A DNA stretch of 64,000 nucleotides from Labia minor (taxonomy: Eukaryota; Arthropoda; Insecta; Dermaptera; Spongiphoridae). Within the stretch, counting starts at the first letter, position 1. Each line of letters starts with the position of its first letter. The stretch spans positions 68,783,719 to 68,847,718 of the forward strand of contig OY720348.1 in assembly GCA_963082975.1 (NCBI GenBank), given 5' to 3'. The translations under genes and the position numbers were made by a program. Shown here piece after piece: positions 32,096 to 43,490 of the stretch. The notes under the pieces were generated by a model. It was not told the origin of the DNA. It made no database searches and saw only the letters and a program-made list of their open reading frames with translations.

Positions 32096-32740
32096 ACCGA
32101 CCGACGATAGTAAGGGAGGTATTGTTTTCACACCAAATTTCACATGTGGAGATTTTTACATATCTCCACGAATCATGCATTTCCTAAACAGAAAAAAGTA
32201 TTTTTAGCATGATGTCTGTCCGTCCGTCCGTCTGTCCGTCTGTCCGTCCGTATAGATGTGTACAGCCTGAACGGCTCAACCGATTTTGATGAAATTTGGT
32301 ATATTTACTTAATGCATCAGTGGGATGAATTGATCAACTTTTGGTGCAATTCCGGAAACCGGAAGTGGTAGTATTAGCTATCGACGATAGGAAGGGAAGG
32401 GTTATTTTCACACCAAATTTCACATGAGGAGATTTTTTTATATGCCACCACGAATTATGCACTTTGTATTGGTTTTATCCTCGAGAAAAATCATATTTAT
32501 TAGTTTTTTCTTGATTTAAAATTATATGACGTCATCCAGCCATTCATGACGTCACAGCCTGGTCTTGCATATATATTATAAATAAAATAAAATTAAAAAT
32601 GTTTATATTTATTATTTATGTATCCATATCTGTGTTTTATTACATTGATAGATATATTAAAATTATTTGAAATTGTTTCTGTAGCTGGAAATTAATTTAC
32701 TTCAAACCGTCGGTCGGTTCGGACCTGGCCACAGGTCAAC
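32096..32740 (+). mobile_element. HINE-C, best full-length copy
   Basis: It starts ACCGACCGACG (32,096-32,106) after a T-run. It contains CTCCACGAATCATGCA, a (CCGT/TCCG)n microsatellite (about 32,214-32,250), ACCGGAAGTGG, a second set of the CACATGAGGAG block and two TGACGTCA boxes. It ends with the exact inverted copy of the start, CGTCGGTCGGT (32,708-32,718), and terminal hairpin GACCTG-GCCA-CAGGTC (32,722-32,737). This copy defines the HINE architecture. It encodes no protein; mobilisation in trans by a Helentron is inferred. Confidence 0.75.
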
Positions 32741-32768
32741 TTATTCATTTTATAACAACGTCACTGGA

Positions 32769-32908
32769 CAAGCGGTTCTTAAACTGTCATACATGTACCA
32801 CTGGTGGTACCTAAAATACAGTTACTTTTAGTAACGAAATCTTTTTAGTGGTACATGATTTGATTCAAGTTCCTGTGGCACAAACTTAATCAAGTTTAAG
32901 AACCTCTA
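32769..32908. mobile_element. hAT-type MITE
   Basis: Inverted ends share GGTTCTTAAAC (near 32,773 and complement near 32,894-32,904). The interior contains GTACCACTGGTGGTAC. Target duplication not clear. Confidence 0.55.
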
Positions 32909-32909
32909 T

Positions 32910-33290
32910 TATTTAATTAATTACAAACTATTTATATATTTTCCTCCCCACTCCTCAGTCATAAGCTCTTTCTTTATTAACTTGTAATCAGTCAAAAAGT
33001 GTTTTTTCTTCTTCATCGCTTTTTGTTAAAATTTATTTGAAATAGTCATCGATTCAAAATGTACCATAAATAAAAATCGGTTAGGTTCCTGGTAATTCAA
33101 ATCAAAATTTCACTCAATAGTAATAAATAGTAATAAAGAATTTAGTATATATTTTAGATATACTTATCAAGAAATAAAAATTTCAAGTGTAAATATGAGA
33201 CCAAGTAAAACTTAATTGTATTTTTGGTTTAAAGTGAAATAAAAATCGGTTTTATTTAATTCTATTGAAGCCTTTTGTTTTATAGAGTAT
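32910..33290. other. A+T-rich region, nothing recognised
   Basis: A+T-rich; 32,940-33,030 is a T/C-rich stretch. Confidence 0.5.
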
Positions 33291-33292
33291 TT

Positions 33293-33645
33293 TATAAAAC
33301 ATCATTGCTTGCTCGTGATTTTTTGGCTAAAAAAAACACCGTAATCATGCCTCAACCACCGTATTCACCAGATTAACTCCCTGCGACTTTTTCCTATTCC
33401 CAAAACTGAAGAGACCAATGAAAGAAGCGTTTTGCCACAATTAATGAGATAAAGTCGGAATCGTAGAATGAGCTGATGGCCATACCGAAAAGCGCATTTC
33501 AAAAATGCTTCGACGATTGGAAGAAGCGCTGGCATAAGTGCATTATATCTGAGGGGAATTACTTTGAAGGGGACAAAATGGATATGGATGAATAAATAAA
33601 TGCTTTTCGAAATATTTCAAAATTCACTTTTCTTTTAAACAGTCC
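33293..33645 (+). pseudogene. mariner transposase 3' fragment (same subfamily as 14,022)
   Basis: The plus-strand translation contains RDFLAK, VIMPQPPYSPD, then a stop, NELMAIPKSAF, FDDWKKRWHKCIISEGNYFEG and DKMDMDE, with several stops and shifts. It is the closest relative of the fragment at 14,022, sharing even the downstream TCAAAATTCACTTTT end. The catalytic HDN region is absent. Confidence 0.8.
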
Positions 33646-33744
33646 TCGTATAAATATATAAATGTGTTCTTGTAATTGTCCAATGAATATAATAATTATA
33701 TATATATATATTATTTGCAAATCTTCTCTTATTAAAAAGCTTTA

Positions 33745-34150
33745 GAGAGGTGGGTCCTCTCAGAGACATATAAGATATGTCACTCGTCAATTACGATGGT
33801 TTGCATGTTAGAAAATGCGCGTAATATGCTCGTTCAGGTGAGGGAGAGTGAATTCCACAATATATATAGAAGACCGAGTCTCTTATATGATTGAAAATTA
33901 AATTTTTTCTTTTTAATCAAGTTATGATAGATATTCTCCTTCATCCAAATAAAATGGGGGTTTTCGGGACCAGGGAATAAAAAAGGAATAAATTCAAAGG
34001 AGGCAAAGGATTACGGATATAATTCCTCTATAAGAGAGGAAAATGGATAAATCATGAGCTCACGTGAGGGCAGGGACGCCACTCCCTGAAGTAGATTTCA
34101 TTTCTACTTTGTAAGATGAGAGAAAAGAATCCACCCGTTACCCAAAAGCT
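33745..34150 (+). repeat. E-type repeat, diverged copy
   Basis: It begins AGAGGTGGGTCCTCTCAGAG and ends GAGCTCACGTGAGGGCAGGG, then CCACTCCCTGAAGTAG and GAAAAGAATCCACCCGTTAC. It lacks the 21-base hairpin of the copies at 4,208 and 36,871, although a GAGTCTC remnant is near 33,872. Confidence 0.65.
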
Positions 34151-34550
34151 AACTTCTCTTCTTCAAATTCGGTTTTCAACTTTTGGTTTAAAGTAATTAG
34201 AAGAGAAAAAGTGTGTTTAGTAAGAGAATTTCTACCATATTTTCGTAACATTTTAATAAATAAATAAATTTTGTTTCTATGTTTGAAAATATATTTATTT
34301 TCACATATTTACCTATAAACATAATAAAATATTAAACAAATAATAAGTCATCTATTTTTTTTTATTTTTTGAGTCTTTTCAGTTCAATTTTTAATAAAAT
34401 CTTTGCTTTCAATAGAAAGGGTTCCCCTTTGGAAGAACCTTCCTAAAATTCCTTAGTCCTTTATTATTGAAAACTAATCATCATTTATTTTTCTAATAAA
34501 TAATATAAAAATAAATTCAATTTTTGTTGTTGTTATTGTTTTGTTTATAT
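34150..34550. other. A+T-rich region, nothing recognised
   Basis: A+T-rich DNA. Confidence 0.6.
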
Positions 34551-34819
34551 TTTTACTATCTCGCCAGATTGCGCGGTTACGATAATTTTCGATATTGAGA
34601 TTCTGATTGTTTTATACGTTTTGCAGGTTCCTGATTCATTTTCAATAAGGTTGAGAAAAATGTCTGTGTGTGTGTGTATGTTTGTAGAAAAGGTTTGAGC
34701 TAGAATAATGAAATTTTGTACACGGGCATTATTCAAAATTTGTAGTTTTCTATCAACTTCTTAGAAATGTAGCTCATTCGGAAGGGAACCATAACTTACC
34801 ACGTTTTCATTTTATTTTT
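34551..34819 (+). mobile_element. HINE-A, 5' half, interrupted by hAT copy 2
   Basis: It starts TTTTTACTATCTCGCCAGAT, has (GT)n near 34,667 and continues through GGTTTGAGCTAGAATAATG to CCACGTTTTCATTTTATTTTT. The hAT sequence begins at 34,820. The matching 3' half resumes at 39,239, about 110 bp of HINE-A being missing between. Confidence 0.75.
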
Positions 34820-36870
34820 AGAAGAATTAAAAACTATTATTCTAATGCAAGATGATGATAAAAAGTTAAAAATCTATATTTTATAAAATTAAATTTTTAT
34901 ATGAATCTTTTAGAAAATTTATTAAACTTCATTTAAATTAATAGGAATAAATAAATTTACAATTAATTCTTGATTGAGGGATGATTTCGGTGGTGACGCC
35001 GATCAACGTCTTCGACTGGAAAGGGAATGCGATCACAGGCAGGCAGGCAGGCCAGGAGGGAGGGTGGGTGGGGGTGAGGTGAAGTGGCGGAGGGGTCAAC
35101 ATGGCGGCAAATCTTTTTAATCTGTCAAAATACAATAATTAATATTTAATTAACCGTAAAATTATATAATAGTAGAGTACTCGCTACCCGGGATATTATT
35201 TTTAAATTTATTAAAAAATAATTTTAGATCATAATCATCCTATATGTTATTACATCTTTTATATACCATATATTTATATTTTTCTTATCCCGATAATTTA
35301 TATACTTTTTATCCAAGGGCTTCCCTTTCTCAATACACCGTTTAGTCCTAGACTACTCTACTCTATCCAAATTTCGCCTCTACCTCCCCCTCCTCTCATA
35401 TCCATTCCATTCCAAAATGAAGTATTTATTTTAATTGAATGAAAAATAACAGCCCGTCCATTACAATTTGGTACACCGATATTATTCACAGTTTGTAGAT
35501 TTCTATCAAAATTTCGTCAAAATCGGTTAACCGGAAGTGGTACTTTACCTACACTGGTTGCGTTTACCTTTCAAGTAAAGTACCAGTTTGCTTCGAGATA
35601 TTTGCTTCCTATTTTGTATGTAATACTTAAAAATATGAAAAAAATTCAGATACCAAATTTCATCATGATCTGACTACCGGAAGTGACATTTTACCTATAC
35701 AAGTAGCGTTAGGTGTAAATTATAAATATATATAATAGTGTTAAACCATTTTACTTTCTAATTTAAATTAATTAGTTTGTTTATTTTTATTGTTGTTAAA
35801 ACATAATAATAACCTAATTACCTATTTATATGCGGGAAAGTCTAGGGGAGGACACTCCCGAATTTTTTTAATAAATGATTGACTAGATATTATAATAAGA
35901 AAGGTAATATTTTCAAAATTAGTGATAGAATCGATTTGAAATCTAAAAAGGGATGATTTGAAAAAATAAGATAAAATAAATAAATAAATATTAATGTATA
36001 TGTATATATATATATATATATTAATTTTCTTTTGTATTTTTATTATCTAAGGAATTAATTAATTAACATAATACTAATAAAATTAATTAATATTCATAAT
36101 ATAATTAATTTAAATAATATTATATTAACATTTATAATTATATTATTAAAAATCTAAAGAATAAAATTATAAAAAATAAACAAATTGAAAGATTTGAACT
36201 CAGACAAAAGAATTACTAGTCATCGCCCAATCCGGAGCGACTGTTTAATCAACTATTAAAAACATAGGAAAGAAATTCACTTGAAGGCTACGAAAATTCA
36301 GGCCATAAGCAATACATGGCAAAGACTTTATTCATTAAATATTGATTAAACAAAGAAAAATGATCATGGAAATAGTTATAATATAAGAAATACAAGAATC
36401 AAAAATAAACTTGTATTGAGAGAAGAGATATGCAAAGAATAATCATTTAATATAATTAATCAAAAGATTCGACGTCATCAACATGGCAGCCGAAATCACA
36501 TTGCATCTGTCAAAATTCAATAATTAATATTTAATTAAGGAAGCATCATAAAATTATATAATGCTAGTGAAAATGAATCTACATTGAATAACGAGTATTT
36601 TGATATGCGTTTTATATATTGTTATCAGAAAATGTTTATTTCAAGTGGAGACATGATACCAAATATAAATTAATTATAATTTTCATTTATATTTCACTAA
36701 AAATCCATTTTATTGAAAATCTGGCGAAAATTCTGTTGTATCTTTTTACTTTTATTCATTTTTTATGAAATTTTGTTATTAATTTGTATAAACTGAATCC
36801 AATTGAATAGAAGTGTTTCTGCTAATTTTCCAAATCGTTCTATAAATATGAGTTCCAAGTTTCTACTAAT

Positions 36871-37315
36871 ATGAAGCCTAGGAGAGGTGGGTCCTCTCAG
36901 AGGCACATAAGACATGTCTCACTCGTGAATATACAGGGTTTTGCTAGTTGGAGAATTGACGTAACCTGGATATATTTGAATAAACCCCCCGAAGGGGGGT
37001 TTATTCAAATATATATGGGAGACTCTAAAGAGTCTCCTATAAGAGACAAGATTTCAATTTTTTTTCTTTTTAATGAAGCTATGCTAGGTATTCTCCTTCA
37101 TCCAAATAAATTTGATTTTTTGAATGATCAGGGGAGGGGGGGAGAGTAAGAGTAAGGGAATGGATGGAAAGGCGTCAATGGGTAAAGGACATGATTCCTC
37201 GAGGTAGATGAGGGATTTAGAAGAAATCATGAGCTCACGTGAGGGCAGGGATGCCAATCCCTGAAATAGAATTCTTTTCAACTGGGTTTATAGAAAAGAA
37301 TCTACTCGCTACCCG
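36871..37315 (+). repeat. E-type repeat in hAT copy 2, hairpin loop GAA
   Basis: As at 4,208-4,645, with perfect 21-base arms at 36,970-36,990 and 36,994-37,014 around loop GAA, the reverse complement of the TTC loop in copy 1. The second hairpin is also present. Confidence 0.7.
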
Positions 37316-37954
37316 GGATATTTTTTTTAAATTTATTAAAAAATAATTTTAGATCATAATCATCCTATATGTTATTACATCTTTTATATATACCATATAT
37401 TTATATTTTTCTTATCCCGATAATTTATATACTTTTTATCCAAGGGCTTCCCTTTCTCAATACACCGCGTTTAGTCCTAGACTACTCTACTCTATCCAAA
37501 TTTCGCCTCTACCTCCCCCTCCTCTCATATCCATTCCAAAATAAAGTATTTATTTTAATTGAAGTTATAAATTTAAATGAAAAATAACAGCCCTTCCATT
37601 TACAATTTATTTTTATTTATATTATTATAATAATTAAAACTAACATATCTTTCATATATCTAAGAACATAAATAAATATATTATTGATTTAAACTTTCTA
37701 TATTTTAGTATTTGACTACATAATTAATAATATATAATTTTTTCCCATTTTTTAACACTTTATTACAAACATATTATATATTTTAATGATCAAAAATAAT
37801 ATATATATAAAATATATTTATTTATTATATAATAAATAGATAATTATATTATTATTATATAAGTCAGAAAAAGATATTTAAATAAATTCAATTGAAATAA
37901 AACGATTGTGTCAAGATTCAACATTTTAATTCATACTTGTTTGTTCAATCAAAT

Positions 37955-38798
37955 TGAAAGAGAACACAATGAACTGTTACTTCATACTTCATGCTACATT
38001 TTCAGCAAGATTTAGAGAACTTATGCCACAAATAACCTCATATTTACAATCTAAAGGTGATTAATATCCGCAATTAAATGATCAAGAATGGCTTCTCGAT
38101 CTTGCTTTTTTCTGCGATGTTAATGAAAAATTAAACCAATTAAATCAGCAGCTACAGGGTAAAGGTACAACAATAATAGATATGATTGGCATTTTGAAGT
38201 CATTTAAGGAAAAATTAAATATGCTTGCAATGCAACTAAAGCGTCGTGATTTAAAACACTTTCGAAATCTGGCAGATGAATCTAAAAATAATAAGACTGT
38301 TGCTTACGACTGTTGCTTGCTGATGTTATTGGAATGCTTCTAAATGAGTTTGATAGAGGATTTCTCAAACTAAGTGAACTTGAAGATATTGCCTGTTTTT
38401 TATCTTACCCATTTAATGACATCGACGTTGAAAGTCTTGCTCAGAAACTTCACAATTTTCTTAATACTACAAATATAGCAGAATTAGAAGAAGAAATACT
38501 AAATATTAAATGCGATATAAATCTAAAATCAATGGTTTCAGATAGCAATTTTTGGAAACTAATAAGCAAAGATAAATATCCAAATATTTGGACAATGGTT
38601 GCTCGTTTCAATTCCTTCTTTGGCTCCACATATTTATGTAAATCCGCATTTTCTTATATGAATGCGATCAAAACAAAACCTCGATCGCAAATAACGGATC
38701 TACATTTAGAGTCATGCTTAAGAATTGCTTTAAGTTCATATGAGCCAAATTTTGAGAAACTTGCTGCTCTTATGCAATGCCAGGTTTCATCCAAATAA
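37955..38798 (+). pseudogene. hAT transposase C-terminal part, copy 2 (longer)
   Basis: The frame from 38,014 reads RELMPQITSYLQSKGD, stop, YPQLNDQEWLLDLAFFCDVN, then KLNQLNQQLQGKG and FKEKLNMLAMQLKRRDLKHF, the conserved W..DLAF...N.KLN.LN..LQG block of GTF2IRD2-like hAT transposases. A frameshift within a 13-bp imperfect duplication (CTGTTGCTTACGA / CTGTTGCTTGCTG, near 38,298-38,322) precedes the dimerisation domain frame (38,313-38,798). That frame ends as in copy 1 but has Gly16 for Arg and Lys110 for Glu in the STYLCES motif. Upstream, HNELLLHTS is visible near 37,975. Non-functional. Confidence 0.85.
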
Positions 38799-39238
38799 AC
38801 ATTGTATGCTTAAAATTTGTTTTGTTCGTATTTATTTCTTAACATTGTATTTTTTAAAATTTTAACAAATATTGTTAGAATTCATAAAATAAAAAATATA
38901 TCGTCGGCTTAGATTGAAAACCTGTTGAAAACTCATATTCAGCACATTTTGCATAACTTTTTTAAAAAGCATAAATTTTTTGCTTGTCAAGTGATTTCAA
39001 TTAAATAGGTTCATAATAGCGGTGTTTCATAGCCAATATAAGTTGTTTTTCTCTTTCTAATAGTGTCAAAATGTAATTATTGACCAAAAGTGAAGGTTTG
39101 CAATTAAAATCGGCGATATAATGACTTCTTTAATTATCTTCTAAAATTTTAAAATTATTTGCCCATATCCATAGTCGACCGGAGACTATATTTTATTCAA
39201 AAAGTAGCCCCTAAAAGCTAAAAGTTTGGCCACACCTG

Positions 39239-39480
39239 ATATATAGAATTTCAGCTTAATTGAATCGCTGAAAGTACCAGAATTAATTTTTTAACACTGC
39301 AAATCTCACGTGCCAACACGTGATGTGGTGCCATCAACAAAGTGCCAAACATACGCTGGTTTAATAAATATTATTTATTAATTTGAATTTATAATTAATT
39401 AAATTTAATTGAAATATAATATATTATGTTATTTAATCCAATTCAAATTGCGAGATAGTCGAGTGGAGACACTCCAGCTA
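39239..39480 (+). mobile_element. HINE-A, 3' half, downstream of hAT copy 2
   Basis: It resumes at ATATATAGAATTTCAGC, passes the GCCATCAACAAAG block, and ends GCGAGATAGTCGAGTGGAGA with ACTCCAG at about 39,478. Pairs with the 5' half at 34,551. Confidence 0.75.
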
Positions 39481-39837
39481 ATTTATTGTATTTAATTTTA
39501 TGAAATGTTGGTTTTTGAAAAAGAAACCTTTATAAAAAGAAAAATTTAAAAGGTAATATAGTTGGATAATATTACATCAGAAATTGGTGATGAGGACATG
39601 AAAAATAAATTTTTCCCCTTCAAGGTCACGAAACTATATTGTATTCATTGGAACACATTGTTAAACATTTATGAATAAAATAAAATCAATGATTTAATGG
39701 AAATTAATAGAAGAGAGAGAATAATTTAAAAAAAATAAGAATGATAATGAGATTATTTAGAATTTAATAAGAAAAATTTGTAATAGGAAAAGAATAATAA
39801 ATATAAACGAATGAAAGAATTGGATTTGTGGGGATCT

Positions 39838-39985
39838 GCCATCATGGCGGCGTATTATATTTTCTATCTGTTAAAAGTCATTCACTCATTTATATTTAAT
39901 TAAGGAACTATTGTAAAATTATATAATGCTGTAAAACTGAATTTCGATTGGAGTATTTTGATATATGCTTATTTTTTAAATGAAA
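39838..39985 (+). repeat. F-type repeat fragment
   Basis: ATCATGGCGGCG, TATTTAATTAAGGAA and GTAAAATTATATAATGCT match F of the FE repeat. The flanking 39,480-39,838 is purine/A+T-rich and otherwise unassigned. Confidence 0.6.
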
Positions 39986-40228
39986 TATTCAGATTTTATT
40001 TATTTATTTATTCATTTATTTGAATTAAAATCCATTTTATTTAAAATCTAAATTTAGTTAGTATTTTAAAAAAACTGTTATCAATTTTTATAAAGTGAAA
40101 AATATCGAATAAATGTGATTTTGAAAATCTTTAAAGAATATCATCAATTTATTCATCAAAATAAAAGAGTACAAAATTTTCTATCTTCTAAGAATGGTTA
40201 GAGAAATCTGTGATATATCCATATAAGA

Positions 40229-40495
40229 CAGTGCTTTCCAACCTTTCCGTATCGACGCCCCCCTTTTTTTAAAAAAAAATATTGCACCCCCTTAATTTTT
40301 GTAATAATCTAATTTCATAAATACTCACATAATATAGTAATTTATTTAATGGGCTACAAAATAACACATACACATTACACACACTCAATTAAGCAAAAAT
40401 ATATTAGAGATTATTATGGATTTTAGAAAAAAAAATTGGTTCTAACACATTCGCGCCCCCCAGGGAGGTCGCGCCCTACAGGTTGGAAAACATTG
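40229..40495. mobile_element. hAT-type MITE
   Basis: Inverted ends CAGTGCTTTCCAACC and CAATGTTTTCCAACC (complement). Inside are GCCCCCC runs near each end. A possible diverged 8-bp target duplication (ATATAAGA / ATACAACA) flanks it. Confidence 0.75.
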
Positions 40496-40499
40496 ATAC

Positions 40500-41040
40500 A
40501 ACATATATCTCTTCGTATACCTATACACCAATACCTTGCTTTGCTTCGTTTCATTTTGAGTTTTTTTTCGAAGTTGCGTTGTTGCTTAATTAGTACTAAT
40601 TTTCACTGTGCGACGTTAGATTATCGAGGTTGGATTATTTTGTGTTCGAGTCTTTAATTTTTTGTTTTTTTTTTTAATTTTTTTACATTTTCTTTTTGTT
40701 CTCTGGAAGAATATCCCAGGATCTACTTCAAGGTAATGTGAAAAATTAAACGAAAAATTAAATAATAATTACAAAACAATATTTAATAAAGTTTGCTAGT
40801 GAGATTATCGCAAATTTTGTAAATAATATTTTGTAATTTTATTTAATTAATTTATTATTATTCATTTTATTTATTAATTTTAATTTATTTTTAAATGAAT
40901 TATATATTGAATTGCTTGTTTCATCGAGATGAGTAAAATTCAATAATAATATTTTCAGCAAAAATTGAACCAAATTTTTGCCAAAGAAAGCCGACTTAAG
41001 ACAACAGTCATAAACAGAATAATTTTTTATCGTTACTAAT
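40500..41040. other. Unassigned A+T-rich DNA
   Basis: No gene or repeat recognised. Confidence 0.5.
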
Positions 41041-41590
41041 GAATCTATGAAAGATATTCTCCTTCCATCCATGTAAAATGTTTTTTTTTGGGGAGGGGGG
41101 AGGGTGAAAAGAGGGGAATAGTAAGATTGAAAGGAGACCAGAGGGTAAAGAATATAATTACTTCATGTAAGAGGTGGGAGCAGAAAAATTATATATAAAT
41201 TATATATATGTATTGGTAAAATAAGAAGTAAGGGAACGCATAGTTGGAACAAAAATAAGTCCTATTTTAAGCAAACTATTTTTTCCATTTAAGTTTTGGT
41301 TTTTTCTCTTATTCTTACTATACAAAATATTTACGAACACAAAAAAAAAAAAAAAAGAAATTCAAACAGTAGATTTAGGTGGGAATTGTCGGGACATGAA
41401 AAAGTACTGGAACGCGTTCCGGTTCTGAAAAAAGGTAAGGGAACGTCGTTCCCCCGCGTTCCCCTCCCAATACAACACTGAAAAAAATCATGAGCTCACG
41501 TGAGGGCAGGGACGCCACTCCCTGAAGTAGATTTCATTTCTACTTTGTAAGATGATAGAAAAGAATCCACCCGTTACCCAGAACGTTTGT
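41041..41590 (+). repeat. E-type repeat interrupted by a hAT MITE
   Basis: The left part (AAAGATATTCTCCTTCCATCC, 41,048-41,190) and right part (GAGCTCACGTGAGGGCAGGG from 41,492 to about 41,590) are continuous in other E copies. Here the MITE at about 41,207-41,480 splits them. Confidence 0.7.
41207..41480 (-). mobile_element. hAT-type MITE, relative of 62,252
   Basis: The interior and right end (CCCAATACAACACTG) are the reverse complement of the MITE at 62,252-62,520. The left end (ATGTATTGGTAAAATAAG) has lost its first bases in a (TA)-rich stretch. Confidence 0.7.
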
Positions 41591-41939
41591 TTCAATGGAT
41601 TAAAATTAATTATATATTTGAAGAAATTTAACCTCAAACTTAAAGTTTATTTTTTTTATCAAATAGCATAATTAATTATTTCTACCTTGTTTTGTTCAGG
41701 TTTGAAATGATTTTCAACTTTAGGAATAAATTAATTTTTAATTAATCTATATTTTAATAATCTAAATATATATTCGGACTATTTTCAAATTTCATTTCGA
41801 GAATTATGTTATTATGAAGAGATATGGAAGGATGGAAGGGGAGAGAGCAAATAAGTCAGTCATATCTTGACTTTAGAAATGACAAAAGGAAATGATAGAA
41901 TCCAAAAACATTTTATCGATCTTATTCTTTGTAGGTATT

Positions 41940-42480
41940 TGTAGATTGGTCTTTTGAGGTGGAAAGGTCAGGGAACTTTGTGCAAGCGATGGCGGTTGCA
42001 TTAATTGTCAGTTGTGTGGTTTGTACTGCTTCCGGGCAATTGGCCCCTTTGGGCTGTTTCTTGGGCCGCTGTCAAGTCACCTTGTCGGTTCGTTTTCTTA
42101 ATTTTGGTCGATTGGCCGGCAGCGGTGCCCTTTGGCTGCGTCCAAAAAAGGGAGCCTTCACAATGAAGCTACGATTTTCAATGGAAACGCAAGTCGGAAG
42201 GCAGTGAAGCGTGATTGCCGGGCGGCGAACAACTACCTTCTCTTTTGATTTTTCAGCTCCATCGTTGCTCTGTTTGGGAAACAGCTCAATTCAATCATTC
42301 GCCCCCGACAAAATATTTTACAACGATCTGTCAAAAACAAGCAAATTCATACCTTTAGTCACAAAAGATTCCCGTTTGAAATTATCAGCAATAATTCAGA
42401 ACGTAGCGTGTAATCCGATTAGCATCTTTTTCGATTACACAAACAACCGATTTATAAAAAGCACTTTATTCCAAATTAAA
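41940..42480. other. Complex island; a small ATG frame with signal-peptide-like start
   Basis: A GC-richer, repeat-free block. An ATG at 41,989 opens a 73-codon frame starting MAVALIVSCVVCTASG, which resembles a signal peptide, but the rest has no domain and the neighbouring 42,211-42,483 frame is not obviously part of a gene. It is more likely a conserved non-coding element with a chance frame. Confidence 0.25.
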
Positions 42481-42489
42481 TAAATGAAT

Positions 42490-43490
42490 ATATGTAAATA
42501 ACATCCATATAATTTGAATTATTTAATTAGTTAGTTATTTAATTTTCTTGTATATTTTAAGTTGCCTGACTGAAATTTGTTTATGTTATTATAATAATTT
42601 TTCTTTTCATAGAAAATTCATTCTAATATTATAAATGTTTTAATATTAAGTTTTGTTAAATTGTATTTCATTGATAAAACAAATAACTATAAAAATCGAT
42701 TTGCTTGTATTTAAGGTACATCGATTTGGATATTTAATTTAAAATCCTAATCTCCATCCATCTTATATATATATATTTATATCAATACATTTATTTTCTA
42801 TTTCAATATAAAACAAAGAATATACAAACGGATATCTATTTGCATATCAGTGAATTTTTACTAATATTTAGGAATAGATAATTTAAGAATGAATGCTTAA
42901 ACAATATAAATAATTAAAATAAAATAATTAGTAACTATCATAAATAGTATTATGTTTAAATATTTAAATAATTATATGTAAATTTAAATCCCACACTTGA
43001 CTGAAGTTAGGAATAATATCAACAATGTAAATAATAATTCTTAAATAAAAAAATTTGAAAGTTAAATTAATACTTAATTGTTTTCTATATAAATTTATTT
43101 TATTGTACAAAACACAAAAACAGCTTTAATTTCGATTTACTTTTCAGACAAAATTTTTAATTTTTATTGTATGATTATAGAAAATTATAATTCTTGTAAT
43201 ACTCTTTCAATTAAATCGACTTTTTCATATTAAAACATTTTAAATATATTATATATTAGGATGGTGTGTAAATAATATTTGCTAATTATAATTTAACTTA
43301 ATTAAAATAAATTTGAGTAAAAGTATCAGTAGGCTATTTTTATTACAAAATCGCAATGATGTATCGTTAGTTTTAGGGGGGGGGGGAATAATGAATTGTA
43401 ATTTAAAATATTTTTTCTCTCTCTATATCTTATCTTATTATACTAACAAAAATTGTAAATATATATGTAGATATATTTGTATTTTTGAAA
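42490..43490. other. A+T-rich region, nothing recognised
   Basis: A+T-rich DNA; a G-run of about 12 lies near 43,376-43,387. Confidence 0.6.

Larger units (their letters stand above)
34820..39238 (+). mobile_element. hAT transposon copy 2, inserted in a HINE-A element
   Basis: Near-identical to 1,696-6,303. Starts inside the transposase (EELKTII) and ends exactly at the hAT terminus, CAGGTGTGGCCAAACTTTTA in reverse complement (about 39,219-39,238). Shares the nested HINE-D fragment (35,463-35,868), the G-quadruplex block (35,058-35,074) and the FE repeat (36,478-37,590). Differs by lack of the 2,065-2,494 block, retention of about 225 bp of transposase, and a GAA hairpin loop. The left terminus and N-terminal coding are missing. 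Confidence 0.75.

Noticed and set aside
34938-35135. Proline-rich minus-strand frame
   Set aside because: Comes from the G-rich block inside hAT copy 2.
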